A stretch of 64,000 bases of DNA from contig NZ_FPBA01000022.1 in the NCBI RefSeq assembly GCF_900116515.1, forward strand, positions 32,098 to 96,097. Reading direction: 5' to 3'. The position numbers and the translations under genes were made by a program. Source of the DNA: Geodermatophilus amargosae. Lineage in GTDB: Bacteria; Actinomycetota; Actinomycetes; Mycobacteriales; Geodermatophilaceae. Positions 9,084 to 17,328 of the stretch are shown one piece after another (within the stretch, counting starts at the first letter, position 1; every line of letters begins with the position of its first letter). Below the pieces are notes generated by a model. That model ran no database searches. It worked only from the letters and a program-made list of their open reading frames with translations, and had not been told where the DNA came from.

Positions 9084-10568
9084 GTGTCCGGAGAGCCGCA
9101 GAGTCGCCCGGCCGTCGGGGCAGTCCCGCCGGCGGTACAGCAGACCGTGCGGGAGCTGGTGGACGTCTCCCCGGTGCTCGTGGAGCTGGGCGGGCGCTTC
9201 GCCGCCGCCGGGTTCGAGGCGCACCTGGTGGGCGGCTCGGTGCGCGACGCGCTGCTGGCCGCGGGCACCGAGGCGGCGGCGCCGGCCGGCGACCTCGACG
9301 TCACCACCGACGCCCGGCCGGAACAGGTGCTCGGGCTCCTGCGCGGCTGGGCGGGTTCCACGTGGAACCAGGGCATCGCCTTCGGCACCGTCGGCGCCGA
9401 GGTCCGCGGCACCCGGCTGGAGATCACCACCTTCCGCGCCGACCGCTACGACCGGGAGTCGCGCAACCCCGAGGTGGCGTGGGGCGACTCGCTCGTCGAC
9501 GACCTGGCCCGCCGGGACTTCACGGTGAACGCCATGGCGGTGTCGCTGGGTCCCGACCGCACGGTCACCGACCCGTTCGGCGGTCTCGGCGACCTGCTCG
9601 CCCGCCGGCTGCGGACGCCCGGAGCGGCCGCGGACTCCTTCGCCGACGACCCGCTGCGGATGCTGCGGGCGGTCCGCTTCGTCGCCCAGCTCGGTCTCAC
9701 GCCGGCCGACGAGGTGGTCGGGGCCATGACCGCGATGTCCGGCGAGCTGGCCCGCATCACGCCGGAGCGGGTGCAGGCTGAGCTGTCGAAGACGCTGCTG
9801 CAGGACTCCCCCCGGGCGGCGCTGGAGCTGTTCGTCTCCACCGGCCTGGCCGACGTCGTCCTGCCCGAGCTGCCGGCGCTGCGCATGGAGATCGACGAGC
9901 ACCACCAGCACAAGGACGTCTACAGCCACTCGCTAACCGTGCTGGACCAGGCGATCGCGCTGGAGCGCGCCGACCCGGACGCCCCGTCGCCGGACCTGGT
10001 GCTGCGGCTGGCGGCGCTGCTGCACGACATCGGCAAGCCGGCCACCCGCCGGCACGAGCCCCGCGGCCGGGTCTCCTTCCACCACCACGAGGTGGTCGGC
10101 GCCAAGCTCGTGCGCAAGCGGCTGACGGCGCTGCGCTACCCGAAGGACGTCGTGGAGGCGGTCGCGCGACTGACCTTCCTGCACCTGCGGTTCCACGGGT
10201 ACGGCCGCGGCGAGTGGACCGACTCGGCGGTGCGCCGCTACGTCACCGACGCGGGCGACCTGTTGTCCCGGCTGCACAAGCTGGTCCGCTCGGACTGCAC
10301 CACGCGCAACCGGCGGCGGGCCGCGGCGCTGTCGGCCACCTACGACTCCCTCGAGCAGCGGATCGCGGAGCTGTCGGAGGCCGAGGACCTCGCGCGGGTC
10401 CGGCCCGACCTCGACGGCAACGCGATCATGGAGATCCTCGGCCTCCCGCCCGGCCGCGAGGTCGGCGAGGCCTGGCGGTTCCTCAAGGACCTCCGGCTCG
10501 AGCGCGGCCCCCTCGACCGCGACGAGGCCGAGGCCGAGCTGCGCGCCTGGTGGGCCGCGCGCGTCTGA
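9084..10568 (+). CDS. cca: CCA tRNA nucleotidyltransferase
   Basis: 494 residues; adds or repairs the 3' CCA of tRNAs without a template. Class II polymerase head: VGGSVRDALL (about 41-50) and the catalytic DLDVTTDARPEQV with paired Asp; the neck/body RNA-binding region follows, then an HD phosphohydrolase motif LLHDIGKPATRRH (about 312). Starts at GTG 9084. A TACCCT -10 box lies only 8 bp upstream, so the mRNA is probably leaderless. It is divergent from the Nudix gene, as pcnA is in mycobacteria. A perfect parS palindrome lies inside the gene at 9355. Confidence 0.95.
   Translation: MSGEPQSRPAVGAVPPAVQQTVRELVDVSPVLVELGGRFAAAGFEAHLVGGSVRDALLAAGTEAAAPAGDLDVTTDARPEQVLGLLRGWAGSTWNQGIAFGTVGAEVRGTRLEITTFRADRYDRESRNPEVAWGDSLVDDLARRDFTVNAMAVSLGPDRTVTDPFGGLGDLLARRLRTPGAAADSFADDPLRMLRAVRFVAQLGLTPADEVVGAMTAMSGELARITPERVQAELSKTLLQDSPRAALELFVSTGLADVVLPELPALRMEIDEHHQHKDVYSHSLTVLDQAIALERADPDAPSPDLVLRLAALLHDIGKPATRRHEPRGRVSFHHHEVVGAKLVRKRLTALRYPKDVVEAVARLTFLHLRFHGYGRGEWTDSAVRRYVTDAGDLLSRLHKLVRSDCTTRNRRRAAALSATYDSLEQRIAELSEAEDLARVRPDLDGNAIMEILGLPPGREVGEAWRFLKDLRLERGPLDRDEAEAELRAWWAARV
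9355..9368. other. parS site 1 (perfect palindrome)
   Basis: GTTCCACGTGGAAC, a perfect 14-bp palindrome of the ParB-binding form GTTYCACGTGRAAC, within cca. Identical copies lie at 41177 and 51157, with a one-mismatch copy at 28551. Confidence 0.85.
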
Positions 10569-10694
10569 CTCCCCCGCGCGCCCGGCTCACCCGCGCCCGG
10601 CTCACCCGCGCGGGTGGCACCGCCCGCCCGGCCCCTGCCCCGGCTCCCCGTCCGCCGGTAGGACGGACGGCCGGACCACGGGACGGGGCGACGG

Positions 10695-11762
10695 GTGCAC
10701 GGGGCGGGACAGCAGCAGCGCGGCGGACGGCCGCCGTGGCCGTCGGAGCTGCCGCCCGGGCAGTGGCGGCCCCCCGTGCCGCCGCCGCTCCCGCCGGCCC
10801 TCCCGGCCTCACCCACCGCTCCCGCCTCGCCCACCGGCCGGGTGCCGCGGTGGGTGCTCGACGAGGCCACCGGCCGCGCCGTGGACCCCGCGCCCCGGCG
10901 CGCGTGGGAGGGCGGTCCCCCGCAGCCGCCGCGCCTCTGGTCGCCCGCCGTCCGCGGGGTGCTGTCGGTCGCCCTGGTCCTGGTGCTCCCCCTCGGGGCG
11001 GCCGTCCTGGCCGGCCCGCGCCCGTGGCCCTGGGAGGCCGGCTCCGCGTCCACCTCCCCCGACGTTCCGGCCCCCGGGGTCGGCGCGACGGCGGACCGGC
11101 CCACGCCCGGCCACGAGGCGGCGGACGCACCGCTGGGCACGCCGGCGGCGGCCTCCGCCACCGGGACGTACGCCTTCGTCGAGCACCAGTCCACCGACGA
11201 CGCCGTCCCGGTCGCCTACGACCCCTGCCGGCCGGTCCACTGGGTCATGCGGCCCGACGGCGCGCCACCGGGCGCGACCGGCCTGGCCGAGGAGGCGTTG
11301 TCCCGGCTGTCGGCGGCCACCGGACTCCGGTTCGTCTTCGACGGCACCACCGACGAGGCGTGGTCGCAGGACCGGGCGCCGTTCCAGCCCGGCCGGTACG
11401 GCGACCGCTGGGCGCCGGTGCTGCTCACCTGGGCGACGCCCGACGAGGTCCCGGCCCTGGAGGGCACCGTCGCCGGCGTCGGCGGGAGCCAGGCCGCAGC
11501 GGCCGGCGCGACGTGGGTCTACGTCACCGGGGCGGTCGCCGTCGACACCGGCTGGACCGACACCGTCGCGGGGTCGGCCGAGGGGCGGGCGGCGATCCGG
11601 GCGATCCTCATGCACGAGTTCGCCCACGTGCTCGGCCTCGACCACGTCGACGACCCCGCGGAGCTGATGCACCCGGAGTACCGGGGGCAGGAGGGCTTCG
11701 GCCCCGGCGACCTCGCCGGGCTCGCGGAGCTCGGCCGCGGCGCCTGCGCGCCGGGCCTCTAG
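10695..11762 (+). CDS. Membrane-anchored matrixin-like zinc metalloprotease
   Basis: 355 residues. A Pro-rich cytosolic N-terminus with WVLDEATGR is followed by a membrane span (GVLSVALVLVLPLGAAVLAG, about 95-115), a Thr/Ala/Pro linker and an extracellular protease domain. The zinc site HEFAHVLGLDH (HExxHxxGxxH, about 313-323) and a downstream Met (ELMHPEY), typical of metzincins, are intact. The substrate is unknown. GTG start at 10695. Its TAG stop shares the tetramer CTAG with the stop of the convergent MFS gene. Confidence 0.85.
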   Translation: MHGAGQQQRGGRPPWPSELPPGQWRPPVPPPLPPALPASPTAPASPTGRVPRWVLDEATGRAVDPAPRRAWEGGPPQPPRLWSPAVRGVLSVALVLVLPLGAAVLAGPRPWPWEAGSASTSPDVPAPGVGATADRPTPGHEAADAPLGTPAAASATGTYAFVEHQSTDDAVPVAYDPCRPVHWVMRPDGAPPGATGLAEEALSRLSAATGLRFVFDGTTDEAWSQDRAPFQPGRYGDRWAPVLLTWATPDEVPALEGTVAGVGGSQAAAAGATWVYVTGAVAVDTGWTDTVAGSAEGRAAIRAILMHEFAHVLGLDHVDDPAELMHPEYRGQEGFGPGDLAGLAELGRGACAPGL

Positions 11763-13045
11763 ACCTGCGCGGGCCGCCGGCTGCCGCGGAGGAACGCGGC
11801 GGCGGTCAGCGCGTACACGGCCGCGACGGCGACCAGCACCGGCACCGAGACGCCCGAGGCCGGCAGGACCAGCGCACCGGCCACCAGCGCCGCGACGTAG
11901 GTGACGTTGACGAGGGTGTCGTAGACGGAGAACACCCGGCCGCGGACGTCGTCGCCGAGGGACTCCTGCAGCGTGGTGTCGACGCAGACCTTCACCCCCT
12001 GCGCGACGAAGCCGAGCACGAACCCGGCCGCCACGACGCCCGGCGGCGAGAAGGTCAGCCCCAGGAGCAGTTGCAGCGCACCGCCCCCCGCCAGCAGCAG
12101 CGCCGTCCACCGCCGGCGACCCAGCCGGCGCACCGCGGCCGGGGTGACCAGCGCCGCCAGCAGCGTGCCCACCGCGCCCGCGCCGACGACCTGGCCCAGG
12201 CCGACCAGTCCGCCGGGGAACAGCGGCCCGGACCCCTCGAGCAGGGGACCGCGGTAGAGCAGCAGCGACACCAGCGTCAGCAGGCCGTAGCAGACCCGGT
12301 GCCCGGCGATCGCCAGCAGCGCGGCCCCGGCCGGCGGGTGCGCCGCCACGGACCGCACGCCCTCGGCCATCCCGGCGACGACCTGCCGCGCCGTCAGCCC
12401 GGCCGAGCGGGTGGCGGTGTCCGGGCCCAGGTCGGTCCGGCCGAAGCCGGCGGCGGTGGCGGCTGCCGCCAGGTAGGGCAGCGCGGCGCAGAGCGCCACG
12501 GCCGCGTAGCCGGCGTCCCCGGCCGGTGCCAGCTGCACCAGCCCCACCGCGACGCCGCCGCCGCCGACGGTGGCCACCGCGCCGGACGTCGTCGACAGGG
12601 CGTTGGCGGTCACCAGCGTGCCGGCGTCGGCGGTGTGCGGCAGCCCCGCCGACAGCGCCGACAGCACGAACCGGGTCACCGAGAAGACCGCGAGCCCCGC
12701 GACGGCCAGCGGCAGGCCGGCCGCTCCGCCGAGGACCAGGGCCGCGACGACGGCGACCAGCCCGGCGCGCAGCAGGTCGGCGTGTACGAGCACCTGCCGC
12801 CGGCTCCACCGGTCCAGCCAGACGCCGGCGAACGGGCCGAGGAGCGAGTAGGGCATCAGGAGGACGGCGAAACCGGCTGCGACGGCGAGCGGATCGGTCG
12901 CCCGCTGTGGGTTGAACAGCACGGTCCCGGCGAGGGAGGCCTGGAAGACCCCGTCCCCGACCTGCGCGGACAGCCGGGTGAGGAGCAGCCGCCGGAAGTC
13001 AGGGCGGGACAGCAGGTGCCGCACGGTCGGAGCGGCCCGCTGCAC
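11759..13045 (-). CDS. MFS transporter
   Basis: 428-residue polytopic membrane protein with about 12 hydrophobic helices and a loop of MFS type (GVWLDRWSRRQVL, about 75-87, resembling motif A). The family exports drugs or metabolites by proton antiport; the substrate is not predictable. No regulator is attached. It converges on the metalloprotease gene with overlapping stops, and its start lies 63 bp from the divergent yqgE. Confidence 0.85.
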   Translation of the reverse strand: MQRAAPTVRHLLSRPDFRRLLLTRLSAQVGDGVFQASLAGTVLFNPQRATDPLAVAAGFAVLLMPYSLLGPFAGVWLDRWSRRQVLVHADLLRAGLVAVVAALVLGGAAGLPLAVAGLAVFSVTRFVLSALSAGLPHTADAGTLVTANALSTTSGAVATVGGGGVAVGLVQLAPAGDAGYAAVALCAALPYLAAAATAAGFGRTDLGPDTATRSAGLTARQVVAGMAEGVRSVAAHPPAGAALLAIAGHRVCYGLLTLVSLLLYRGPLLEGSGPLFPGGLVGLGQVVGAGAVGTLLAALVTPAAVRRLGRRRWTALLLAGGGALQLLLGLTFSPPGVVAAGFVLGFVAQGVKVCVDTTLQESLGDDVRGRVFSVYDTLVNVTYVAALVAGALVLPASGVSVPVLVAVAAVYALTAAAFLRGSRRPAQV

Positions 13046-13108
13046 CGGGTCACCCTACGGCGCGGGCTCGACCTCCCCCGGGCCCCGGACTGTTGCACAC
13101 TGGACGGG

Positions 13109-13771
13109 ATGACTCCGGTGCCCTCGTCACCCGATCCCGAGTCCGGCCCGCCGATCCGGCCGGTCGCGGGCCGACGTCGCGCGGCGGTGCCCCGGCTGTC
13201 GACCGGCACCCTCGACGACGTCGGCCCGGGCTCGCTGCTGGTCGCGATGCCCGCGCTCACCGACCCGAACTTCGCCGGCACCGTCGTCTACGTGCTCGAC
13301 CACAACGACACCGGCACGCTCGGCGTCGTCCTCGGCCGGCCCAGCCAGGTCGAGATCCGCGACGTGCTGCCCGGCTGGTGCGACCTCGCCGTCGAGCCGG
13401 GGGTCTTCCACGTCGGCGGCCCGTGCGAGACCGACACCGCGCTGTGCCTGGCCAGCTGCCCCGGCGCCGCGGCCGAGGGCGCGGGGCTGCGGCGGGTGGC
13501 CGGCGACGTCTACCTCGTCGACCTCGACGCCGACCCCGACGCCCTGGACGGCGGCCTGGCCGGGCTGCGGGTGTTCGCCGGGTACGCGGGCTGGTCCCCC
13601 GGCCAGCTGGCCGCCGAGGTCGCCGAGGGCGCCTGGGCGTGCGTGCCGGGCACCCCGGGTGACGTGCTCAGCGACCTGTCCGGGCCGGAGCTGTGGCGGG
13701 CGGTGCTCGCCCGGCAGACCGGCCGGCTGGCCGTGCTGTCGACGGCGCCCGCGGACCCGTCCGCCAACTGA
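13109..13771 (+). CDS. YqgE/AlgH family protein
   Basis: 220 residues. Signatures of the UPF0301 family include GSLLVAMPALTDPNFAGTVVYVLDHN (early) and LGVVLGRPS, then HVGGPCETDTALCL and FAGYAGWSPGQL. The biochemical role is unknown. The ATG at 13109 was chosen because a -10-like CACACT lies 7 bp upstream, suggesting leaderless translation, and the family begins shortly after. A strong hairpin follows at 13839. Confidence 0.92.
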   Translation: MTPVPSSPDPESGPPIRPVAGRRRAAVPRLSTGTLDDVGPGSLLVAMPALTDPNFAGTVVYVLDHNDTGTLGVVLGRPSQVEIRDVLPGWCDLAVEPGVFHVGGPCETDTALCLASCPGAAAEGAGLRRVAGDVYLVDLDADPDALDGGLAGLRVFAGYAGWSPGQLAAEVAEGAWACVPGTPGDVLSDLSGPELWRAVLARQTGRLAVLSTAPADPSAN

Positions 13772-13838
13772 GTGATCCGGACACGCCGCAGGAGGACTCC
13801 GGGCGCGCACACCGGCGCGATCTGGTAAGAAAGGGGCC

Positions 13839-13873
13839 GGAGGGGGCGGTCTGGGGAAGAGGCCGCCCCCTCC
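13839..13873. terminator. Bidirectional hairpin between yqgE and lipoprotein gene
   Basis: 11-bp G/C stem (13839-13849 with 13863-13873) in the gap between convergent genes; works for both strands in principle. Confidence 0.65.
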
Positions 13874-13906
13874 TCCCATGTCCTGGTCCCTGCATAGGGT
13901 CCTGCG

Positions 13907-14665
13907 TCAGACCCCGACGGCCGCCGACACCTCCGGGTGCGCCGCCGCGTCCACCGTCTGCCCGTCCTCCGGCAGCGCGATCGTCCGCGGGCCGTGGTCG
14001 GACAGGGTCACGGTGACGTCGGCGTCCTGGCCGGGCAGCGGGGTCACGTACTGCAGCAGCAGGTCGCTGGTGTCGTCCACGGCCACCGACCAGCCCGCCT
14101 CGCCGGCGTACACCGTGGCCAGCCGCCGGTCGATCGAGCGCTGGCCCTCCCAGGTGTGCTCCCCGCCGCGGAAGGCGGCGGCGTCGTCGGCCTCCGCGGC
14201 GCCGAGGTTGAGCAGCACGGTCACGAGCACGTCGGTCAGCGGCACCGCGTCCGGGCCGGTCGCCACCGGGCGGCGGACGAAGGGGGCGTCGGGCAGGCCC
14301 GCGGCGGCCAGGGCGTCGGACAGGCCCGGCACGTCGCCGAACCAGATCTGCTCGCGCGTGAAGAACAGCGTCCGGACGTCGTCGGGACGCTCGTCGCCGT
14401 AGTCGGTCACCGCCTGGGCGCGGCCGGCGGAGCCGGCGAAGTCGACCTCGCCGGTGAGCGTCAGCAGCCCGCCCTCGCCGAAGGGCGCGGTGACGACGAC
14501 GTCCGCGCCGCCCTCCTCGGTGTCCCGGGCCAGCAGTCCGGCGAGCACGTCCGCCTCCTCGGCGGTCACCGGGTCACCCGGCTGCCGGTCGGCCTCGGGG
14601 TCGGAGCAGCCCGCGAGCAGCACGCCGAGCGTGACCAGCGCGGACGCGAGCAGGCGGCGCGGCAT
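13907..14665 (-). CDS. Putative lipoprotein
   Basis: 252 residues. The type II signal peptide MPRRLLASALVTLGVLLAGCS has a lipobox LLAGC, with lipidated Cys at about 20. The mature part resembles LppX/LprAFG-like lipoproteins only in style: repeated beta-rich segments (GGLLTLTGEVDFAGSAGRAQAV, about 75-95). No catalytic motif is visible and the function is unknown. The ATG at 14665 fits the signal peptide; a longer reading into upstream sequence has no coding character. A terminator hairpin separates it from ino1 upstream. Confidence 0.75.
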   Translation of the reverse strand: MPRRLLASALVTLGVLLAGCSDPEADRQPGDPVTAEEADVLAGLLARDTEEGGADVVVTAPFGEGGLLTLTGEVDFAGSAGRAQAVTDYGDERPDDVRTLFFTREQIWFGDVPGLSDALAAAGLPDAPFVRRPVATGPDAVPLTDVLVTVLLNLGAAEADDAAAFRGGEHTWEGQRSIDRRLATVYAGEAGWSVAVDDTSDLLLQYVTPLPGQDADVTVTLSDHGPRTIALPEDGQTVDAAAHPEVSAAVGV

Positions 14666-14722
14666 GGCGGTCAGCGTAGGCAGCCCCTCGGCGTCGGCGG
14701 CGTCCCGACAGGCCCGGGACGC

Positions 14723-14760
14723 GACAGGGCCCGCCCTCCCGGAGGAGGACGGGCCCTGTC
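14723..14760 (-). terminator. Hairpin after ino1
   Basis: Perfect 11-bp stem (14723-14733 with 14750-14760) 20 bp past the ino1 stop, ahead of the lipoprotein gene on the same strand. Confidence 0.7.
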
Positions 14761-14778
14761 GCGGAGGGGGTCCTGGCG

Positions 14779-15858
14779 TCAGCGCTCGACGTCGCCGCGG
14801 ATGAAGGCCTCGACGGCGTCGCGGGCCTCGCTGTCGCTGTACTGCACCGGCGGGGACTTCATGAAGTACGACGACGCCGACAGGATCGGGCCGCCGATCC
14901 CGCGGTCCATGGCGATCTTCGCCGCGCGGACGGCGTCGATGATGATGCCGGCCGAGTTCGGGGAGTCCCAGACCTCGAGCTTGTACTCCAGGTTCAGCGG
15001 GACGTCGCCGAACGCGCGGCCCTCGAGGCGGACGTAGGCCCACTTGCGGTCCGACAGCCACGGCACGTGGTCCGACGGGCCGATGTGCACGTTGTCGGTG
15101 CCCATGTCGCGGTCGACCTGGCTGGTGACGGCCTGGGTCTTGGAGATCTTCTTGGACTCCAGGCGCTCGCGCTCGAGCATGTTCTTGAAGTCCATGTTGC
15201 CGCCGACGTTGAGCTGCATCGTGCGGTCGAGCTGCACGCCGCGGTCCTCGAACAGCTTGGCCAGCACCCGGTGGGTGATGGTCGCGCCGACCTGGCTCTT
15301 GATGTCGTCGCCGATGATCGGGACGCCGGCGGCGGTGAACTTGTCCGCCCACTCCTCGGTCCCGGCGATGAACACCGGCAGGGCGTTGACGAAGGCGACA
15401 CCGGCGTCGAGGGCGGCCTGCGCGTAGAACTCGGCGGCCTGCTGCGAGCCGACCGGCAGGTAGCAGACGAGGACGTCGGCACCGGACTCGCGCAGGGCGG
15501 TGACGACGTCGACCGGCTCCTCGTCGGACTCCTCGATCGTGGCCCGGTAGTACTTGCCCAGGCCGTCGAGGGTGGTGCCGCGCTGCACCGTCACGCCGAG
15601 CGGCGGCACGTCAGTGATCTTGATGGTGTTGTTCTCGCTGGCGACGATGGCCTCGGAGAGGTCGCGGCCGACCTTCTTGGCGTCGACGTCGAACGCCGCG
15701 ACGAACTGCACGTCGGAGACGTGGTAGTCGCCGAAGCGGACGTGCATGAGCCCGGGCACCGAGGTGTTCTCGTCGGCGTCGCGGTAGTAGTGCACACCCT
15801 GGACGAGCGAGGCGGCGCAGTTACCGACGCCGACGATGGCGACCTTGACAGCTCCCAT
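14779..15858 (-). CDS. ino1: Inositol-3-phosphate synthase
   Basis: 359 residues. Converts glucose-6-phosphate to 1L-myo-inositol-1-phosphate using bound NAD. The Rossmann motif [14 protein letters not shown] is at 6-19. Further family landmarks are [21 protein letters not shown] (about 192), [13 protein letters not shown] and [20 protein letters not shown]. In actinomycetes inositol feeds phosphatidylinositol and mycothiol synthesis. The padR gene lies 135 bp upstream on the same strand, as in mycobacteria (Rv0046c-Rv0047c). Confidence 0.97.
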   Translation of the reverse strand: MGAVKVAIVGVGNCAASLVQGVHYYRDADENTSVPGLMHVRFGDYHVSDVQFVAAFDVDAKKVGRDLSEAIVASENNTIKITDVPPLGVTVQRGTTLDGLGKYYRATIEESDEEPVDVVTALRESGADVLVCYLPVGSQQAAEFYAQAALDAGVAFVNALPVFIAGTEEWADKFTAAGVPIIGDDIKSQVGATITHRVLAKLFEDRGVQLDRTMQLNVGGNMDFKNMLERERLESKKISKTQAVTSQVDRDMGTDNVHIGPSDHVPWLSDRKWAYVRLEGRAFGDVPLNLEYKLEVWDSPNSAGIIIDAVRAAKIAMDRGIGGPILSASSYFMKSPPVQYSDSEARDAVEAFIRGDVER

Positions 15859-15993
15859 TGCTTTCCCTTCTCCCTGGACCGGGTGGTCCGTGTCGCGGGA
15901 CCGTTCCGGTCCTGGCGGTGGCTGCCGGCGGGCTCGACAGCCGTCGTGCCTGTGGTGCGGTGCTGCTCGGGGTGGTGCCGCGGAGGTGCGGCG

Positions 15994-16590
15994 TCACCCG
16001 TCGCCGGTCGGCGGGCGCTCGTCCCCCGGGCCCGGCTCGGGCCGGCGCCGCTCGCTGTCGATGAGCTCCGACAGCCAGCGCACCTCCCGGTCGACCGAGT
16101 CCAGGCCGTGGCGCTGCAGTTCCAGCGTGTAGCGGTCGAGCCGTTCGCGGGTCCGCGCCAGTGAGGACCGCAGGCCGTCCCGCTGCCGTTCGACCGTGCG
16201 GCGGCGCCCCTCGAGGATGCGCAGCCGCACGTCGGCGGCGGTGTGCCGGAAGAAGGCGAGGTGGACGCCGAAGAGCCTGCCGTCGTCGTACGCCTCGGGG
16301 CCGGCCTGGCTGACCAGCTCCGCGAAGCGTTCCTTGCCCTCCGCGGTGATCGTGTAGACCACCTTCCCGCGCCGGCCGGTGAGCGGCGGTGCGTCGGCCG
16401 GCAGCGGTGAGTGCCGGTCGGGCTCGTCGGTGGTGACGAGCCCGGCGGCGTACAACCGCTTGAGCGCGGGGTACAACGACCCGTAGGAGATGCTGCGCAG
16501 GCCCCCGAGCACCTCTGCGAGCTGTTTGCGCAGCTCGTAGCCGTGCATGGGGGACTGCTGCAGCAGTCCGAGGATGGCGAACTCGAGCAT
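15994..16590 (-). CDS. PadR family transcriptional regulator
   Basis: 198 residues. N-terminal winged helix typical of PadR (MLEFAILGLLQQSPMHGYEL, GGLRSISYGSLYPALKRL, about 1-100) plus a C-terminal helical dimerisation domain (about 105-190, rich in Arg/Glu/Leu). The ATG at 16590 has a GGGAGG ribosome site. A perfect inverted repeat lies just upstream (16617-16639), probably its own operator. Genetic linkage to ino1 suggests control of inositol synthesis, and the same operator could affect the divergent DUF5318-ponA side (inference). Confidence 0.92.
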   Translation of the reverse strand: MLEFAILGLLQQSPMHGYELRKQLAEVLGGLRSISYGSLYPALKRLYAAGLVTTDEPDRHSPLPADAPPLTGRRGKVVYTITAEGKERFAELVSQAGPEAYDDGRLFGVHLAFFRHTAADVRLRILEGRRRTVERQRDGLRSSLARTRERLDRYTLELQRHGLDSVDREVRWLSELIDSERRRPEPGPGDERPPTGDG

Positions 16591-16616
16591 CTCGCCTCCC
16601 GCCGGATCCTGCCGTT

Positions 16617-16639
16617 CGATGTATCGAGACGATACATCG
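16617..16639. promoter_or_regulatory. Perfect inverted repeat, likely PadR operator
   Basis: Two 10-bp arms, CGATGTATCG and CGATACATCG, separated by AGA form a perfect dyad in the 156-bp padR/DUF5318 divergent gap. The arms contain ATGTAT/ATACAT, similar in style to known PadR sites (ATGT-N-ACAT). Its AT-rich arms stand out in this GC-rich sequence. It probably overlaps the padR promoter. Confidence 0.8.
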
Positions 16640-16746
16640 GCAGGTGAACGGGCCGACAACTCGGCGTCCGTCGCCCGATCGGGGCCCGCCCGCACCCGTC
16701 CTCGCGCGCGGGGACGGGGGACGCGGGACTGCGTACATTGGCGGCC

Positions 16747-17157
16747 GTGCCCGGACGTCGCTCCGTCGTCGACTACTCGCTGCAGCGGCGGGCCGTCCTG
16801 GCCGACGTCAGGTCCGGCCGCACCGGCCTGTTCGAGGTCTGCGACGCCAGCCCGTACCTGACCCGCGCGGCCCGCTACCACGGCCGGCAGACCGACGTGC
16901 CGTGCCCGGTCTGCCGCCGTGAACGGCTCACCCTGGTCGACTACGTCTACGGTGAGGGGCTGGGCCACGTGTCCGGGCAGGCGAAGACCGAGGCGGAGCT
17001 CGCCCGGATGGACGCCGCGCAGGAGGAGTTCTCCGTGTACACCGTCGAGGTGTGCCGCGGGTGCGGGTGGAACCACCTGGACTCCTCCTACGTCCTGGGA
17101 GTCGAGCCCGAGCCGGGGCGGCAGCCGCGCCGGCGCCGCCGCACCGCCACGGACTAG
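16747..17157 (+). CDS. DUF5318 zinc-ribbon-like protein
   Basis: 136 residues. Matches the Rv0049 family by position and sequence. Two cysteine pairs, CPVC (about 56-59) and CRGC (about 102-105, followed by GWNH), probably bind one zinc ion. The C-terminus is Arg-rich. Function unknown; conserved next to ponA and padR. The start GTG at 16747 has TACATT 7 bp upstream, an expected leaderless arrangement. Confidence 0.88.
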   Translation: MPGRRSVVDYSLQRRAVLADVRSGRTGLFEVCDASPYLTRAARYHGRQTDVPCPVCRRERLTLVDYVYGEGLGHVSGQAKTEAELARMDAAQEEFSVYTVEVCRGCGWNHLDSSYVLGVEPEPGRQPRRRRRTATD

Positions 17158-17328
17158 CGCCTCCACGGGCCGGACCGCGCCGGTCGGCGGAGCACACCGG
17201 CGGACCCGTCCGTCACACCCGTCCCGGGGGGACGGCGCGCCCGCGCGTCCTCCCCGGGCGCCACAGGTAACGACGCCACGCTGGGCCGGACCCGATCCGC
17301 CCACCGACACCCGAGGAGGGGCTCCCTG

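Noticed and set aside
10575..10616. Short direct repeats and a CACCCGCGCGGGTG palindrome after cca
   Set aside because: Probably a weak terminator; too short and GC-biased to call a distinct element.
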